Below are positions 13,168-26,209 of a DNA stretch of 64,000 bases, one piece after another. Position 1 is the first letter of the stretch. Every line of letters starts with the position of its first letter. The notes beneath the pieces were generated by a model. The model had not been told where the DNA came from and ran no database searches. It saw nothing but the letters and a program-made list of their open reading frames with translations. This DNA comes from Aquabacter spiritensis (GTDB lineage: Bacteria; Pseudomonadota; Alphaproteobacteria; Rhizobiales; Xanthobacteraceae), in the NCBI RefSeq assembly GCF_004346185.1, contig NZ_SMAI01000006.1, positions 124,001 to 188,000 of the forward strand. Reading direction: 5' to 3'. The translations under genes and the position numbers were made by a program.

Positions 13168-14993
13168 CCGACCTGCCGTTCGCCACCGACCTGAAGCCCG
13201 CGACCCGCGGGGATTGGATGAAGCTCGTCGAGGGCGTGCTGAAGGGCGCCCCCTATGACCGCAAGCTGGTCACACGCACCTATGAGGGCCTCGTCCTCGA
13301 CCCGCTGCCGCCGCGCCGCGCCGAGAGCCGCATCCTCGCCGGCCGTCAGCCCGGCGCGCCCTGGACCGTCTCGGCGCGGGTCGACCAGGCCGACCTCGAC
13401 GCCGCCAACGCTCAGGCGCTCGACGATCTCGGCAATGGCGCCTCCGGATTGACGCTCGTCTTCGCCTCCTCGCCCCACGCTCACGGCTTCGGCCTGCCGG
13501 ACGGCGCGGTTCTCACCCGCGTCCTCGACAGCGTGATGGTCGATCTCATCGAGACGCGGATCGAGAGCGGGCGCTTCCAGGGGCGCGAGGATGCCCTCGC
13601 CTTCGCGGCGCTGATCGACGAGCGGGGCCACGACCCAAAGGGACTGTGGGTATCTTTCGGGCTCGATCCGATCGGCGACATGGCCCGGTCGGGTTCGGCG
13701 CCGATGCCATGGGCAAACCTCGCGCAACGTTTCGGGGAGACGTGCGGCCTCCTCGCCGCGCGCGGCTTTTCCTCGCCGCTCGCCCGCGCGGACGGCGCGG
13801 TCCACCACGCGGCCGGGGCCTCGGACGCGCAGGAACTCGCCGCAATTCTCGCCACCGCCATCGCGTATCTGCGCGCCCTGGAAGCCACCGGGATGGCGCT
13901 CGAAGAGGCCGCGGGGCGGATCGAACTGGCCTTGACCGCGGACGTCAACCAGATCGCCACCATCGCCAAATTCCGCGCGATCCGCTTGCTGTGGGGTGCG
14001 GCGATGCGCGAGGCGGGGGTGAAGGCGCCGCCGCTCCGCGTCCACGCCACCACCGCCTGGCGTACGCTGACGCGGCGCGATCCTTATATGAACCTCCTAC
14101 GCGGCACGATTGCCGCCTTCGCAGCGGGTGTCGGCGGCGCCGACAGCATCACCGTCCTGCCCTTCACCCAGGCCCTCGGGCTGCCGGACCCATTCGCCCG
14201 GCGGCTCGCCCGCAACACCCAACTCATCCTCCTGGAAGAGGCGAACGTGCACCGCGTCGCCGATCCTGCCGCAGGGGCCGGGGCGGTGGAAGCGCAGACC
14301 GAGGGACTGGCCGCCGCCGCCTGGGAGGTGTTCCGCGCCATCGAGGCGAAGGGCGGGATGGCGGATGCCGTCTCCCTCGGCTGGTGGCAGAACGAGGTGG
14401 CGCAGGTGCGCGCGCGGCGCGCCAAGGATGTCGCGACCCGCAAGGAGCCCTTGACCGGAACCTCCGAATTTCCCTTGCTTGATCAGGTACCGGCGGAGGT
14501 TTTGGCGCCCGCGCCGGCACCGCCGCCGGCCGTGATGGACACCGCATTCGCCTCGCACCGGCTGTCCGAACCGTTCGAAGCCCTGCGCGACGCGGCCGAG
14601 GCGGCGGCCGTACCGCCGATGGTCTTCCTCGCCACGCTCGGGCCGGTGTCGGCCTTCACGGCGCGCGCGACCTTTGCGAAGAATTTTTTCGAAGCCGGCG
14701 GGCTCAAGGCCCCGGTGCCGGAACCGTTCGCCCGGCTCGACGATCTGATCGACGCCTTCGTGGCGTCGGGGACGACCTTCGCCTGCCTCTGCGCGTCCGA
14801 CGACCTTTATGCCGCGGAAGGCGTGGTGGCGGCCGATGCGCTGAAGACGGCGGGGGCGCACACGATCTGGCTCGCCGGGAGGCCCGGAGAGTTGGAAGGC
14901 CCGCTGACCGCGGCGGGGGTCAGCGGCTTCATCCATGCCGGCGGCGACGTGCTGGCGGCGCTGAGGATCGCCCACGCCGCGCTCGGGCTTTGA
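13164..14993 (+). CDS. mutA: methylmalonyl-CoA mutase small (non-catalytic) subunit
   Basis: Partner subunit of the adenosylcobalamin-dependent mutase that turns (R)-methylmalonyl-CoA into succinyl-CoA. 609 residues. It has the TIM-barrel mutase domain (YDRKLVTRTYEGLVLDPL near the N-terminus, VNQIATIAKFRAIRLLW, FTQALGLPDPFARRLARNTQLILLEE) and a flavodoxin-like C-terminal domain. That domain lacks the DxHxxG cobalamin ligand motif, which is normal for the small subunit. ATG 13164 overlaps the cfa stop by four bases. mutB follows after 128 bases. Compared with MutB the sequence is rich in Ala and diverged, as expected for the structural subunit. Confidence 0.93.
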   Translation: MTDLPFATDLKPATRGDWMKLVEGVLKGAPYDRKLVTRTYEGLVLDPLPPRRAESRILAGRQPGAPWTVSARVDQADLDAANAQALDDLGNGASGLTLVFASSPHAHGFGLPDGAVLTRVLDSVMVDLIETRIESGRFQGREDALAFAALIDERGHDPKGLWVSFGLDPIGDMARSGSAPMPWANLAQRFGETCGLLAARGFSSPLARADGAVHHAAGASDAQELAAILATAIAYLRALEATGMALEEAAGRIELALTADVNQIATIAKFRAIRLLWGAAMREAGVKAPPLRVHATTAWRTLTRRDPYMNLLRGTIAAFAAGVGGADSITVLPFTQALGLPDPFARRLARNTQLILLEEANVHRVADPAAGAGAVEAQTEGLAAAAWEVFRAIEAKGGMADAVSLGWWQNEVAQVRARRAKDVATRKEPLTGTSEFPLLDQVPAEVLAPAPAPPPAVMDTAFASHRLSEPFEALRDAAEAAAVPPMVFLATLGPVSAFTARATFAKNFFEAGGLKAPVPEPFARLDDLIDAFVASGTTFACLCASDDLYAAEGVVAADALKTAGAHTIWLAGRPGELEGPLTAAGVSGFIHAGGDVLAALRIAHAALGL

Positions 14994-15121
14994 CCGGCGT
15001 GCGCACCGGCCCGGGGCCGTCGGGCCGCAGGTCGGGAGCGAAGCCGGGACGGAAAGTGGCGGGACACCCGCACTGTGGGACACGCGCGCCAAATGGCGTA
15101 TTTTGAGGTAGGATGGGGATT

Positions 15122-17278
<2,157 letters not shown>

Positions 17279-17285
17279 ATCCGCC

Positions 17286-18185
17286 ATGCCCCCGGCGCTC
17301 GGCGACACCCTCCGGGTGCTGCGGCCGGCGCCGCATATTCGCGCTTTCTACGACGGGCGGGTGCCCGGGGTGCGGCTCCACTCCGCCGCGCCGAACTGGC
17401 TCGACGACGGTGCATATGAGGCGGGCATCGCTTCTTACGCCGTTATCAACGCCGGTAGTGCCCTCATCTACGACACGAATATCTCGCTCGCCCATGCCCG
17501 CCTGATCCGCCGGACTTTGGAGGCCGAGGGCGTGCGGCACATGATCGTGGTCCTGAGCCACTGGCACGACGACCATGTCGCCGGCACCGCGGCGTTCGCC
17601 GATTGCGAGATCCTCGCCAGCCGCCGCACCGCCGAGATCCTCGCCGAAAAGCGCGCCGACCTCGAATCCGGCGACCCGCCGATCAAGCCGCTGATCCTGC
17701 CGACGCGCACCTATGAGGGCGAATGCGGGCTGGCGGTCGGCGCGCTCCAGGTCCGCCTGATCCAGGTCGACGTGCATTCCTGCGACGCCACGGTCGTGCG
17801 GCTTCCCGACGGCATCCTCCTGGCCGGGGACACGCTGGAAGACCCCGTGACCTATGTCGACGAGCCCGGCCGGCTCGCCGCCCATCTCGTCGATCTCGCC
17901 CGGATGGCGGACTGGGATATCACCCGGATTCTCCCGAACCACGGCGCGGAGGAGACCATCGCCAGCGGCGGGTATGGTAAAGAATTTATTTATGCAACAA
18001 TGGCTTATATTAAAAAGCTCATTGAGATTTCAGGTGAAGTTAAAGTGAATTGCGAGGATCTGCGCAGCTTTGCGGCGGCGGCGTTCGCGACCGGAGCCGT
18101 CACCTATTTCGCCCCCTATGAGGCGGTGCATCGCCAGAATGTGGCGGCGGTCCGGCGGGCCGCAGGGTGGCGCGACGCGGATTGA
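17286..18185 (+). CDS. MBL-fold metallo-hydrolase containing an in-frame low-GC patch
   Basis: About 299 residues. The zinc-binding motif HWHDDH is at residues 92-97 (VVLSHWHDDHVAGTAAFAD). Further metal-ligand positions of the fold are visible in VDVHSCDATVVRLPDG, LLAGDTLEDPVTY and the late His in LPNHGAEE. The substrate is unknown; its position 7 bases after mutB suggests co-expression, perhaps a thioester or side-product hydrolase, but that is a guess. Odd feature: 26 codons (residues 230-255, bases 17973-18050) are only about 27% G+C, with AAA, ATT, TAT and GAA codons, while both flanks are typical GC-rich DNA. The reading frame runs through without interruption. Confidence 0.85.
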   Translation: MPPALGDTLRVLRPAPHIRAFYDGRVPGVRLHSAAPNWLDDGAYEAGIASYAVINAGSALIYDTNISLAHARLIRRTLEAEGVRHMIVVLSHWHDDHVAGTAAFADCEILASRRTAEILAEKRADLESGDPPIKPLILPTRTYEGECGLAVGALQVRLIQVDVHSCDATVVRLPDGILLAGDTLEDPVTYVDEPGRLAAHLVDLARMADWDITRILPNHGAEETIASGGYGKEFIYATMAYIKKLIEISGEVKVNCEDLRSFAAAAFATGAVTYFAPYEAVHRQNVAAVRRAAGWRDAD

Positions 18186-18328
18186 AACCGGGTAAAGAGG
18201 GCTTCAGCGGCGCGGTGCGATTGCGCGCCGCCCTTTCAATGCGGGGCGCGATCGTGTAGGAACGCGCCCGATTTGGCTTTCCGATTTGGCTTGGCGCCGC
18301 CCCAGGTGCGGCGCGAACGATGGTGTCC

Positions 18329-18751
18329 ATGCAGACAGTTCTGATCGTCATTCACCTGATGGTGGTGCTCGCCCTTATCGGCGTCGTGCTGATCCAGCGC
18401 TCCGAAGGCGGCGGGCTCGGCATCGGCGGCGGCGGTGGGAGCAGCGGCGGCTTCTTCAGCGCCCGCGGCTCCGCCAACGTCCTGACGCGGGCGACCGCGA
18501 TCCTCGCGGCGATTTTCTTCGTCACAAGCTTGAGCCTGACGGTGATCGCCGGATGGGGACGCACGCCCCCCTCCATCCTGAACCAGCCGGGGCTTCCGAC
18601 CGGGCCATCCGTGCCGCAGAGCGGTGCGACCATCCTCGATCAGATTCGTCCCCCCGCCCCGGCGGGCCAGAGCGCGCCGGCCGACGGATCCGTTCCGGCC
18701 GCGCCCGCCGCACCGGCGCCGGGCGGACCTCAGGTTCCGCAGTCCCAGTGA
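18329..18751 (+). CDS. secG: preprotein translocase subunit SecG
   Basis: Small membrane subunit of the SecYEG export channel, 140 residues. It has two transmembrane helices (VLIVIHLMVVLALIGVVLIQ and TAILAAIFFVTSLSLTVIAG) joined by the conserved loop QRSEGGGLGIGGGG. The C-terminus is a long Pro/Ala tail rich in PAAPAAPAPGGP, usual for alphaproteobacterial SecG. MQTVLIVIH at 18329 matches the family start; an in-frame ATG at 18320 adds only three residues. It stands directly upstream of pyrG, an arrangement widespread in alphaproteobacteria. Confidence 0.93.
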   Translation: MQTVLIVIHLMVVLALIGVVLIQRSEGGGLGIGGGGGSSGGFFSARGSANVLTRATAILAAIFFVTSLSLTVIAGWGRTPPSILNQPGLPTGPSVPQSGATILDQIRPPAPAGQSAPADGSVPAAPAAPAPGGPQVPQSQ

Positions 18752-18852
18752 CGCCCCGCGGCGGAAACCCCGCCGCGTCCGGTTCTCCACAGGCAAGGCG
18801 AAGCGCCGGGCACGGCGCTCTCGCCGAATCGTGTTTGCGCGAATTAGAGTGA

Positions 18853-20487
<1,635 letters not shown>

Positions 20488-20594
20488 CCGAGCGGGGTGG
20501 GCACCGCGCCTCCGCGTCAAAGGTTGCCCCACCGTTCGAAGGCGTGTCACAAGCGAAGCTTCAAGCCGGGAAGTTCAATGCCGGGGAGGCGCCC

Positions 20595-21470
20595 ATGCCG
20601 CGCGGTCTCGATCATATCGTCCATGTGGTGCGCGACCTGGACGCGGCCGGGGAGATCTACGACCTGATCGGCTTCACGGTCGGACCGCGCAACCAACACC
20701 CCTGGGGCACCTATAACCGCATCGTCCAGATGCCCGGCTTCTTCATCGAGCTCCTGGCGGTCGCCGAGCCCGACAAGATTCCGGAGAGCGCCGGCAGCCA
20801 TTTTTCGTTCGGCGCCTTCAACCGGGACTTTCTCGCCCGCTGCGGCGAGGGGTTTTCCATGCTCGCTCTCGAAGGCGTGGACCCTGCAGCGGACAAGGCG
20901 GCATTCGATGCCGCCGGCTTCGGCGGCTTCGATCTGTTCGATTTCTCGCGGATGGCGCGCCGGCCGGACGGCGAAGAGGTCGAGGTCGGCTTCTCCCTCG
21001 CCTTCGCGCAGGATCCGGCGGCGCCCGATGCCGGCTTTTTCACTTCGACCCAGCGCAAGCCCGAAAATTTCTGGGTCCCCGCCATGCAGCGCCACCATAA
21101 CGGCGTCGCCGGCGTGACCGGGGTGGTGCTGGTTGCCGACCATCCCGTGGACCATGCGAGTTTCATCGACACCCTCACGGGGGCGACGCCGCTGCGGGTC
21201 GCCGACGACTGGTATCTCGCCCGCACCCCGCGCGGCGAAATCGAGATCATGGCCCGGCCGGCCTTCGCCGCACGCTTCAACGTCGCGGCACCGGGTCTGG
21301 AGGGCCTGCGCATCGCCGCGATCCGGTTCGCTGTGGCGGGCACGGCCGAAATGCGGCGCGGCCTCGCCGCCCGCCGCATGATCGAGGAAGCGAGCGACGG
21401 CGCGGTCGTGGTCCCCGCGCGCGCCGCTTTGGGCGCGATCCTGGTGGTGGACCGCATGCCCAACGCCTGA
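20595..21470 (+). CDS. VOC-superfamily (glyoxalase-like domain) protein
   Basis: 291 residues with the glyoxalase-like fold: GLDHIVHVVRDLDAAGEIYDLIGF at the start of the first beta-alpha-beta-beta-beta module. A second module begins at GVTGVVLVADHPVDHASFIDTLTG. Early metal-ligand candidates are the His in DHIVHVV and the Glu in FFIELLAV. It resembles the group annotated as glyoxalase-like domain (PF13468), whose substrates are mostly unknown. It is too long for methylmalonyl-CoA epimerase (about 135-150 residues), although an epimerase would fit the neighbourhood. ATG 20595 is preceded by a GGGGAGG ribosome-binding site. Confidence 0.75.
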   Translation: MPRGLDHIVHVVRDLDAAGEIYDLIGFTVGPRNQHPWGTYNRIVQMPGFFIELLAVAEPDKIPESAGSHFSFGAFNRDFLARCGEGFSMLALEGVDPAADKAAFDAAGFGGFDLFDFSRMARRPDGEEVEVGFSLAFAQDPAAPDAGFFTSTQRKPENFWVPAMQRHHNGVAGVTGVVLVADHPVDHASFIDTLTGATPLRVADDWYLARTPRGEIEIMARPAFAARFNVAAPGLEGLRIAAIRFAVAGTAEMRRGLAARRMIEEASDGAVVVPARAALGAILVVDRMPNA

Positions 21471-21601
21471 CCGGCCGGGTGGCGTCGCCGTCCGGTTCCG
21501 AATTAGAATTCCGCCTGTGCCTTCAGAGTCGCAGGTGAGTCCCGCGTGTGCCTCGCCGGGTCACCCGATCGGGCGGCGCAGGTGGGAAGCGGGGATCAGG
21601 C

Positions 21602-22288
21602 GTGGCGCGAGACGGCGGCAAGACGGGGAAGACCGGGAAGACGGCGGCAGGTCTCGGCTTTGCGCGCGAACGCGCCCTCTATCGCGACGGTGCGGCGCCG
21701 GTCGCCGGCGCGGACGAAGCCGGACGCGGGCCGCTGGCCGGGCCGGTGGTCGCCGCCGCCGTCATCCTCGATCCGTCGCGGCTGCCGCGCGGCCTCGACG
21801 ATTCCAAGAAGCTGACGCGCGAGCGCCGCGAAGCGCTGTTCGAGGAGATCTGCGCCACCGCAGAGGTTTCGGTGAGCCTCGCGCCGCCGGCCCGCATCGA
21901 CCGCGACAATATCCGCCAGGCCTCGCTCTGGGCGCTCGCGAGCGCGGTGCGCGGGCTGCCGCGCGTGCCGGCTCTGGTGTTCGTCGATGGCAACGATCCG
22001 CCGCCGGTGGCCTGCCCGCTGGAAATGGTGATCGGCGGCGACGCCCTGATCGCCTCGATCGCCGCCGCCTCGATCGTCGCCAAGGTGACTCGGGACCGGC
22101 TCATGACCGGCCTTGGCGCGGTATTTCCCGCCTATGGCTTCGAGCGGCACATGGGCTATTCCACGCCCGAGCACGGCCTCGCTTTGCGCGCCCACGGCCC
22201 CTGCCCGCACCACCGGCGCTCCTTTGCGCCGGTGCGCGCACAGCAATTGCTGCTGTTTGCGGAAGCCGAGATCGTCGCTGCGGAATAA
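21602..22288 (+). CDS. rnhB: ribonuclease HII
   Basis: Removes RNA from RNA/DNA hybrids and single ribonucleotides from DNA. The active-site cluster is intact: [19 protein letters not shown] (Asp-Glu pair), [12 protein letters not shown], the Asp in [10 protein letters not shown], and [18 protein letters not shown], then [25 protein letters not shown]. The start is unsure. GTG 21602 gives [10 protein letters not shown], typical for the family and preceded by GGGGAT; GTG 21548 in the same frame would add 18 residues. The product is about 228 residues. Followed by a strong GC hairpin. Confidence 0.93.
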   Translation: MARDGGKTGKTGKTAAGLGFARERALYRDGAAPVAGADEAGRGPLAGPVVAAAVILDPSRLPRGLDDSKKLTRERREALFEEICATAEVSVSLAPPARIDRDNIRQASLWALASAVRGLPRVPALVFVDGNDPPPVACPLEMVIGGDALIASIAAASIVAKVTRDRLMTGLGAVFPAYGFERHMGYSTPEHGLALRAHGPCPHHRRSFAPVRAQQLLLFAEAEIVAAE

Positions 22289-22331
22289 GACGGCCTGGCT
22301 GTCGACGGGGCCGCGCAGAATACAAAAGGAT

Positions 22332-22351
22332 CCGGCCCGGCTGCGGGCCGG
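22332..22351. terminator. GC-rich hairpin after rnhB
   Basis: An 8-bp perfect stem (CCGGCCCG paired with CGGGCCGG, loop GCTG) follows the rnhB stop by 44 bases and is followed by GGAAAGGG rather than a T-run. It can act as a terminator for the plus strand, or simply be a folded region between the two convergent genes. Confidence 0.5.
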
Positions 22352-22391
22352 GCCGGGAAAGGGACGGCCCACAGCCGGCCGTGAGGAGGAC

Positions 22392-22411
22392 GGCCCGGCT
22401 GACGCCGGGCC
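22392..22411. terminator. GC-rich hairpin after hppA
   Basis: A second 8-bp perfect stem (GGCCCGGC with GCCGGGCC, loop TGAC) lies 12 bases beyond the hppA stop as read on the minus strand. There is no T-tract after the stem, so termination strength is uncertain. Together with the hairpin at 22332 it separates the convergent genes rnhB and hppA. Confidence 0.5.
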
Positions 22412-22423
22412 TATAGGTAATCC

Positions 22424-24574
22424 TCAGTGGCCCAGCACCGCCAGCAGCAGCAGCGCGACGATATTGGTGATCTTGATCATCGGGTTCACGGCGGGGCCGG
22501 CCGTGTCCTTGTAGGGATCACCGACCGTGTCGCCGGTCACCGAGGCCTTATGGGCCTCCGAGCCCTTATAGTGGCGCACGCCGTCCTTATCGACGAAGCC
22601 GTCCTCGAAGGACTTTTTCGCATTGTCCCAGGCGCCGCCGCCGGAGGTCATCGAAATCGCGACGAACAGGCCGGTGACGATCACGCCGAGCAGCATGGCG
22701 CCGAGCGACGAGAAAGCCGCCGACTTGCCCGCGACGCCGCCGCCCGCCACGAAATAGATGACGAAATAGCAGACGATGGGCGAGAGGACCGGCAGCAAAG
22801 AGGGGATGATCATCTCCTTGATGGCGGCCTTGGTCAGCATGTCCACGGCGCGGGAATAATCCGGCTTGTCGCGCCCTTCCATGATGCCCGGCTTCTCGCG
22901 GAACTGGCGCCGCACCTCCTCGACGATGGCCCCCGCCGCGCGCCCCACCGCCGTCATGCCCATGGCGGCGAACAGGAAGGGCAGCAGGCCGCCGAACAGC
23001 AGGCCGACCACCACATAGGGATTTTCCAGCGAGAAGTTCGGCGTCACGCCGGAGAAATAGGTCCCCGGAGCGGCCTGGCCGATGAAGTATTTCAGATCCT
23101 GGCTGTAGGCCGCGAACAGGACCAGCGCGCCGAGCCCGGCCGAACCGATCGCATAGCCCTTGGTGACCGCCTTGGTGGTGTTGCCGACCGCGTCGAGCGC
23201 GTCGGTGGAATGACGCACCTCCGCCGGCAGGCCCGCCATTTCCGCAATGCCGCCGGCATTGTCCGTCACCGGGCCGAAGGCGTCGAGCGCCACCACCATG
23301 CCCGCGAGCGCCAGCATCGTGGTCGCGGCGATGGCGATGCCGAACAGGCCGCCGAGCCCGTACGCGCAGAGAATCCCGGCGATGATGACCAGGGTCGGCA
23401 GCGCGGTCGATTCGAGGGACACCGCGAGGCCCTGAATGATGTTGGTGCCGTGGCCCGTCACCGAAGCCTGGGCGATCGACACCACCGGGCGATAGCCGGT
23501 GCCGGTGTAATATTCGGTGATGACGACGATGGCGCCGGTGACGGCGAGGCCCACGACGCCGGCCAGGAACAATTGCGTGCCCGTGACCGTGCTGCCCTCG
23601 ATCGCGCCGAAGCCCGGCAGCAGCCAGGTGACGAGAGCGAGCGCGATCACCGACAGGCCGGCCGACGCGCCGAAGCCCTTATAGAGCGCGCCCATGATCG
23701 AGGAGGTCGGGCCGAGCTTGACGAAGAAGGTGCCGGCGACCGAAGTCAGGATGCACACCGCTCCGATCGCCATCGGATAAAGCAGCATGGTCGTCAGCGT
23801 CGCCGGGGTGGCGGCAAAGAAGATGACCGCCAGAACCATGGTCGCGACCAGGGTCACGGCATAGGTCTCGAACAGATCGGCCGCCATGCCGGCGCAGTCG
23901 CCGACATTGTCGCCGACATTGTCGGCGATGGTCGCGGGGTTGCGCGGATCGTCCTCGGGAATGCCGGCTTCGACCTTGCCGACGAGGTCGCCGCCGACAT
24001 CGGCGCCCTTGGTGAAGATGCCGCCGCCGAGCCGGGCGAAGATCGAGATCAGCGAGGCGCCGAAGCCGAGCGCGACCAGCGCGTCGACCACCGTGCGGCT
24101 GCCCGGAGCGAGACCGATGCCGTGGGTCAGGATGGCGAAATAGACCGCGACGCCGAGCAGAGCGAGGCCGGCCACCAGCATGCCCGTCACCGCGCCCGCC
24201 TTGAAGGCGATGTCGAGGCCACCGGCGAGCGACTTGGTCGCCGCCTGGGCGGTGCGCACATTGGCCCGGACCGACACGTTCATGCCGATGAAGCCGGCAA
24301 GGCCGGACAGGACGGCACCGACGAGGAAGCCGATGGCCACCAGCCAGCCGAGAAACAGGCCGACCAGAACGAAGATCACCACGCCGACCACCGCGATGGT
24401 GAGGTATTGGCGGCGCAGATAGGCTTGCGCGCCTTCGGCGATCGCCGCGGCGATCTCCTGCATGCGCGGCGTGCCGGGGTCGGCGGCCATGACGGCGCGC
24501 CCGGCCCAGATTCCATAGCCCAGGGCGAACAGGCCGCAGGCAATGATCAATACAAGAGCCAACATGAAACCCAT
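22424..24574 (-). CDS. hppA: K+-independent H+-translocating membrane pyrophosphatase
   Basis: Pumps protons across the cytoplasmic membrane at the expense of pyrophosphate, about 716 residues with some 16 membrane segments. The PPi-binding acidic loops are visible: [38 protein letters not shown], here split as [11 protein letters not shown] followed by [13 protein letters not shown], and near the C-terminus [13 protein letters not shown] and [16 protein letters not shown]. In the coupling segment it reads GNTTKA; a Lys at this position marks the K+-independent subfamily, while the K+-dependent one has Ala. Starts at ATG 24574 or 24565, with AAAGGG just upstream. Useful in methylotrophs, where biosynthetic and CoA-ligase reactions release much PPi. 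Confidence 0.96.
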   Translation of the reverse strand: MGFMLALVLIIACGLFALGYGIWAGRAVMAADPGTPRMQEIAAAIAEGAQAYLRRQYLTIAVVGVVIFVLVGLFLGWLVAIGFLVGAVLSGLAGFIGMNVSVRANVRTAQAATKSLAGGLDIAFKAGAVTGMLVAGLALLGVAVYFAILTHGIGLAPGSRTVVDALVALGFGASLISIFARLGGGIFTKGADVGGDLVGKVEAGIPEDDPRNPATIADNVGDNVGDCAGMAADLFETYAVTLVATMVLAVIFFAATPATLTTMLLYPMAIGAVCILTSVAGTFFVKLGPTSSIMGALYKGFGASAGLSVIALALVTWLLPGFGAIEGSTVTGTQLFLAGVVGLAVTGAIVVITEYYTGTGYRPVVSIAQASVTGHGTNIIQGLAVSLESTALPTLVIIAGILCAYGLGGLFGIAIAATTMLALAGMVVALDAFGPVTDNAGGIAEMAGLPAEVRHSTDALDAVGNTTKAVTKGYAIGSAGLGALVLFAAYSQDLKYFIGQAAPGTYFSGVTPNFSLENPYVVVGLLFGGLLPFLFAAMGMTAVGRAAGAIVEEVRRQFREKPGIMEGRDKPDYSRAVDMLTKAAIKEMIIPSLLPVLSPIVCYFVIYFVAGGGVAGKSAAFSSLGAMLLGVIVTGLFVAISMTSGGGAWDNAKKSFEDGFVDKDGVRHYKGSEAHKASVTGDTVGDPYKDTAGPAVNPMIKITNIVALLLLAVLGH

Positions 24575-24747
24575 CCCTTTCGTTTTCCCAACCCGTGCCG
24601 GTTCTTTTTATGGCGGTGGAGTGTGAGGGGTGCGTTGCGGAGTCGCAATGGCCGCTCGGCGCATTTTTCGGCCGCGAGCTTGCGCTGGACGCCGGCCTGC
24701 GGCTGTGCGAGCTAAGGTGGCGTCGACCGCAATCAGGGACAGGCGTA

Positions 24748-26169
24748 ATGCAGCCGCAAGGCAAGATCGTTCCGGTAATCCTGGCGGGTGGGACGGGGAC
24801 GCGGCTCTGGCCGCTTTCGCGCAACAGCCTGCCGAAGCAGTTCCTGGCCCTGGTCTCGGACAACACCCTTTATCAGGACACGCTGCTGCGGGTGCCGCCG
24901 GGCGACGATTTCCTGCCGCCGATCGTGGTGACCAATACCGATTTCCGCTTCTTCGCCCGGCGTCAGGCGAGCGAGGTCGGCATCGAGGCGGTGGTGGTCC
25001 TCGAACCGGCGCGGCGCGACAGCGCGCCGGCTCTGCTGGCCGCGGCGGCCGTCGCCCAGCAGATCCACGGCGCCGACTGCCTGGTCCTGGCGCTCGCGGC
25101 GGACCATGTGGTGAAGGACGTCGCGGCGTTCCAGGCGGCGGTGCAGGCGGCGGCCCGGGTCGCCGCGAGCGGCCGGATCGTCACCTTCGGCATCGCGCCG
25201 GACGGCCCGCGCACCGCCTACGGCTATATCCGGCCGGGCGCGGCGCTGGCGGAAGGCGGGCATACCGTGGACGCCTTCGTCGAGAAGCCGGACCGCGGCA
25301 CGGCGGCGGGCTATGTCGCGGACGGCTATCTCTGGAATTCCGGCAATTTCCTGTTTCCGGCGGCGCTGATGATCTCCGAGGCCGAGCGGTTCGAGCCGGA
25401 ACTCACCGGCGCGGCGCTCGGCGCGGTGGCGCGGGCCGGCACGGATCTCGGCTTCCTGCGGCTCGATCCCGAGAGCTTTGCCGCCGCGCCGGCGAAATCG
25501 ATCGATTTCGCGGTTCTCGAGCACACCAAGCTCGCCGCGGTGGTGGCGGGGGATTTCGGCTGGTCGGACATCGGCGCGTGGGACGCGGTGCGCGAGATCG
25601 GCGCGCCGGACGCGGACGGCAATGTGACGGCCGGGCCGGTGACGCTGCGCGACAGCCATGACAGCTATGTGCGCTCCGACGGCCCGCTGGTGACCGGGAT
25701 CGGGCTCGCGGGCATTTCCGTGGTGGCGACCGAGGACGCGGTCCTGGTGATGCCCTCGGATCGCGCCCAGGAGGTCAAGCAGCTCGTCGCCTCGCTGAAG
25801 GCGGCCCGGCACAATGCCGCGGACGAGCATGTCAAGGTGCACCGGCCCTGGGGCACCTATCAGACGATCTGCCGGGGGGAGCGCTTCCACGTGAAGAAGA
25901 TCGTGGTCGATCCCGGCGCGACGCTGTCGCTGCAGAAGCACCACCACAGGGCGGAGCACTGGGTCGTGGTGCAGGGCACGGCGGAAGTGACGGTGGAGGA
26001 CAAGGTGTTCGCCGTGCACGAGAACGAATCCACTTATATCCCGCTCGGCGGGGTCCACCGCCTTGCCAATCCCGGCCGCATCCCGCTCGAAGTGATCGAG
26101 GTGCAGACCGGCTCCTATCTCGGCGAGGACGACATCGTCCGCCTGGAGGACGCCTACGACCGCTGCTGA
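24748..26169 (+). CDS. manC: mannose-1-phosphate guanylyltransferase / mannose-6-phosphate isomerase
   Basis: Bifunctional type II phosphomannose isomerase and GDP-mannose pyrophosphorylase, 473 residues. The N-terminal nucleotidyltransferase has [20 protein letters not shown], then LAADHVVKD and the FVEKPDRGTA substrate motif. The C-terminal cupin has RPWGTYQTI, HHHRAEHWVVVQGTAEV and IPLGGVHRLANPG, the metal site of the isomerase. ATG 24748 is chosen because it directly precedes KIVPVILAGG; upstream in-frame codons have no support. It supplies GDP-mannose for surface polysaccharide; the dTDP-rhamnose genes lie 1 kb downstream. Confidence 0.94.
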   Translation: MQPQGKIVPVILAGGTGTRLWPLSRNSLPKQFLALVSDNTLYQDTLLRVPPGDDFLPPIVVTNTDFRFFARRQASEVGIEAVVVLEPARRDSAPALLAAAAVAQQIHGADCLVLALAADHVVKDVAAFQAAVQAAARVAASGRIVTFGIAPDGPRTAYGYIRPGAALAEGGHTVDAFVEKPDRGTAAGYVADGYLWNSGNFLFPAALMISEAERFEPELTGAALGAVARAGTDLGFLRLDPESFAAAPAKSIDFAVLEHTKLAAVVAGDFGWSDIGAWDAVREIGAPDADGNVTAGPVTLRDSHDSYVRSDGPLVTGIGLAGISVVATEDAVLVMPSDRAQEVKQLVASLKAARHNAADEHVKVHRPWGTYQTICRGERFHVKKIVVDPGATLSLQKHHHRAEHWVVVQGTAEVTVEDKVFAVHENESTYIPLGGVHRLANPGRIPLEVIEVQTGSYLGEDDIVRLEDAYDRC

Positions 26170-26209
26170 GGGCCGGCGCCGGCCGCCGAACGACGGCCGC
26201 ACGCCCGCC

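Noticed and set aside
17286-18185. MBL-fold gene as a pseudogene or hybrid with an insertion
   Set aside because: The low-GC tract keeps the frame and the metal motif and length are normal, so it is treated as an intact gene.
20595-21470. Methylmalonyl-CoA epimerase
   Set aside because: It would fit the pathway, but the protein is twice the epimerase length and matches the glyoxalase-like domain group.
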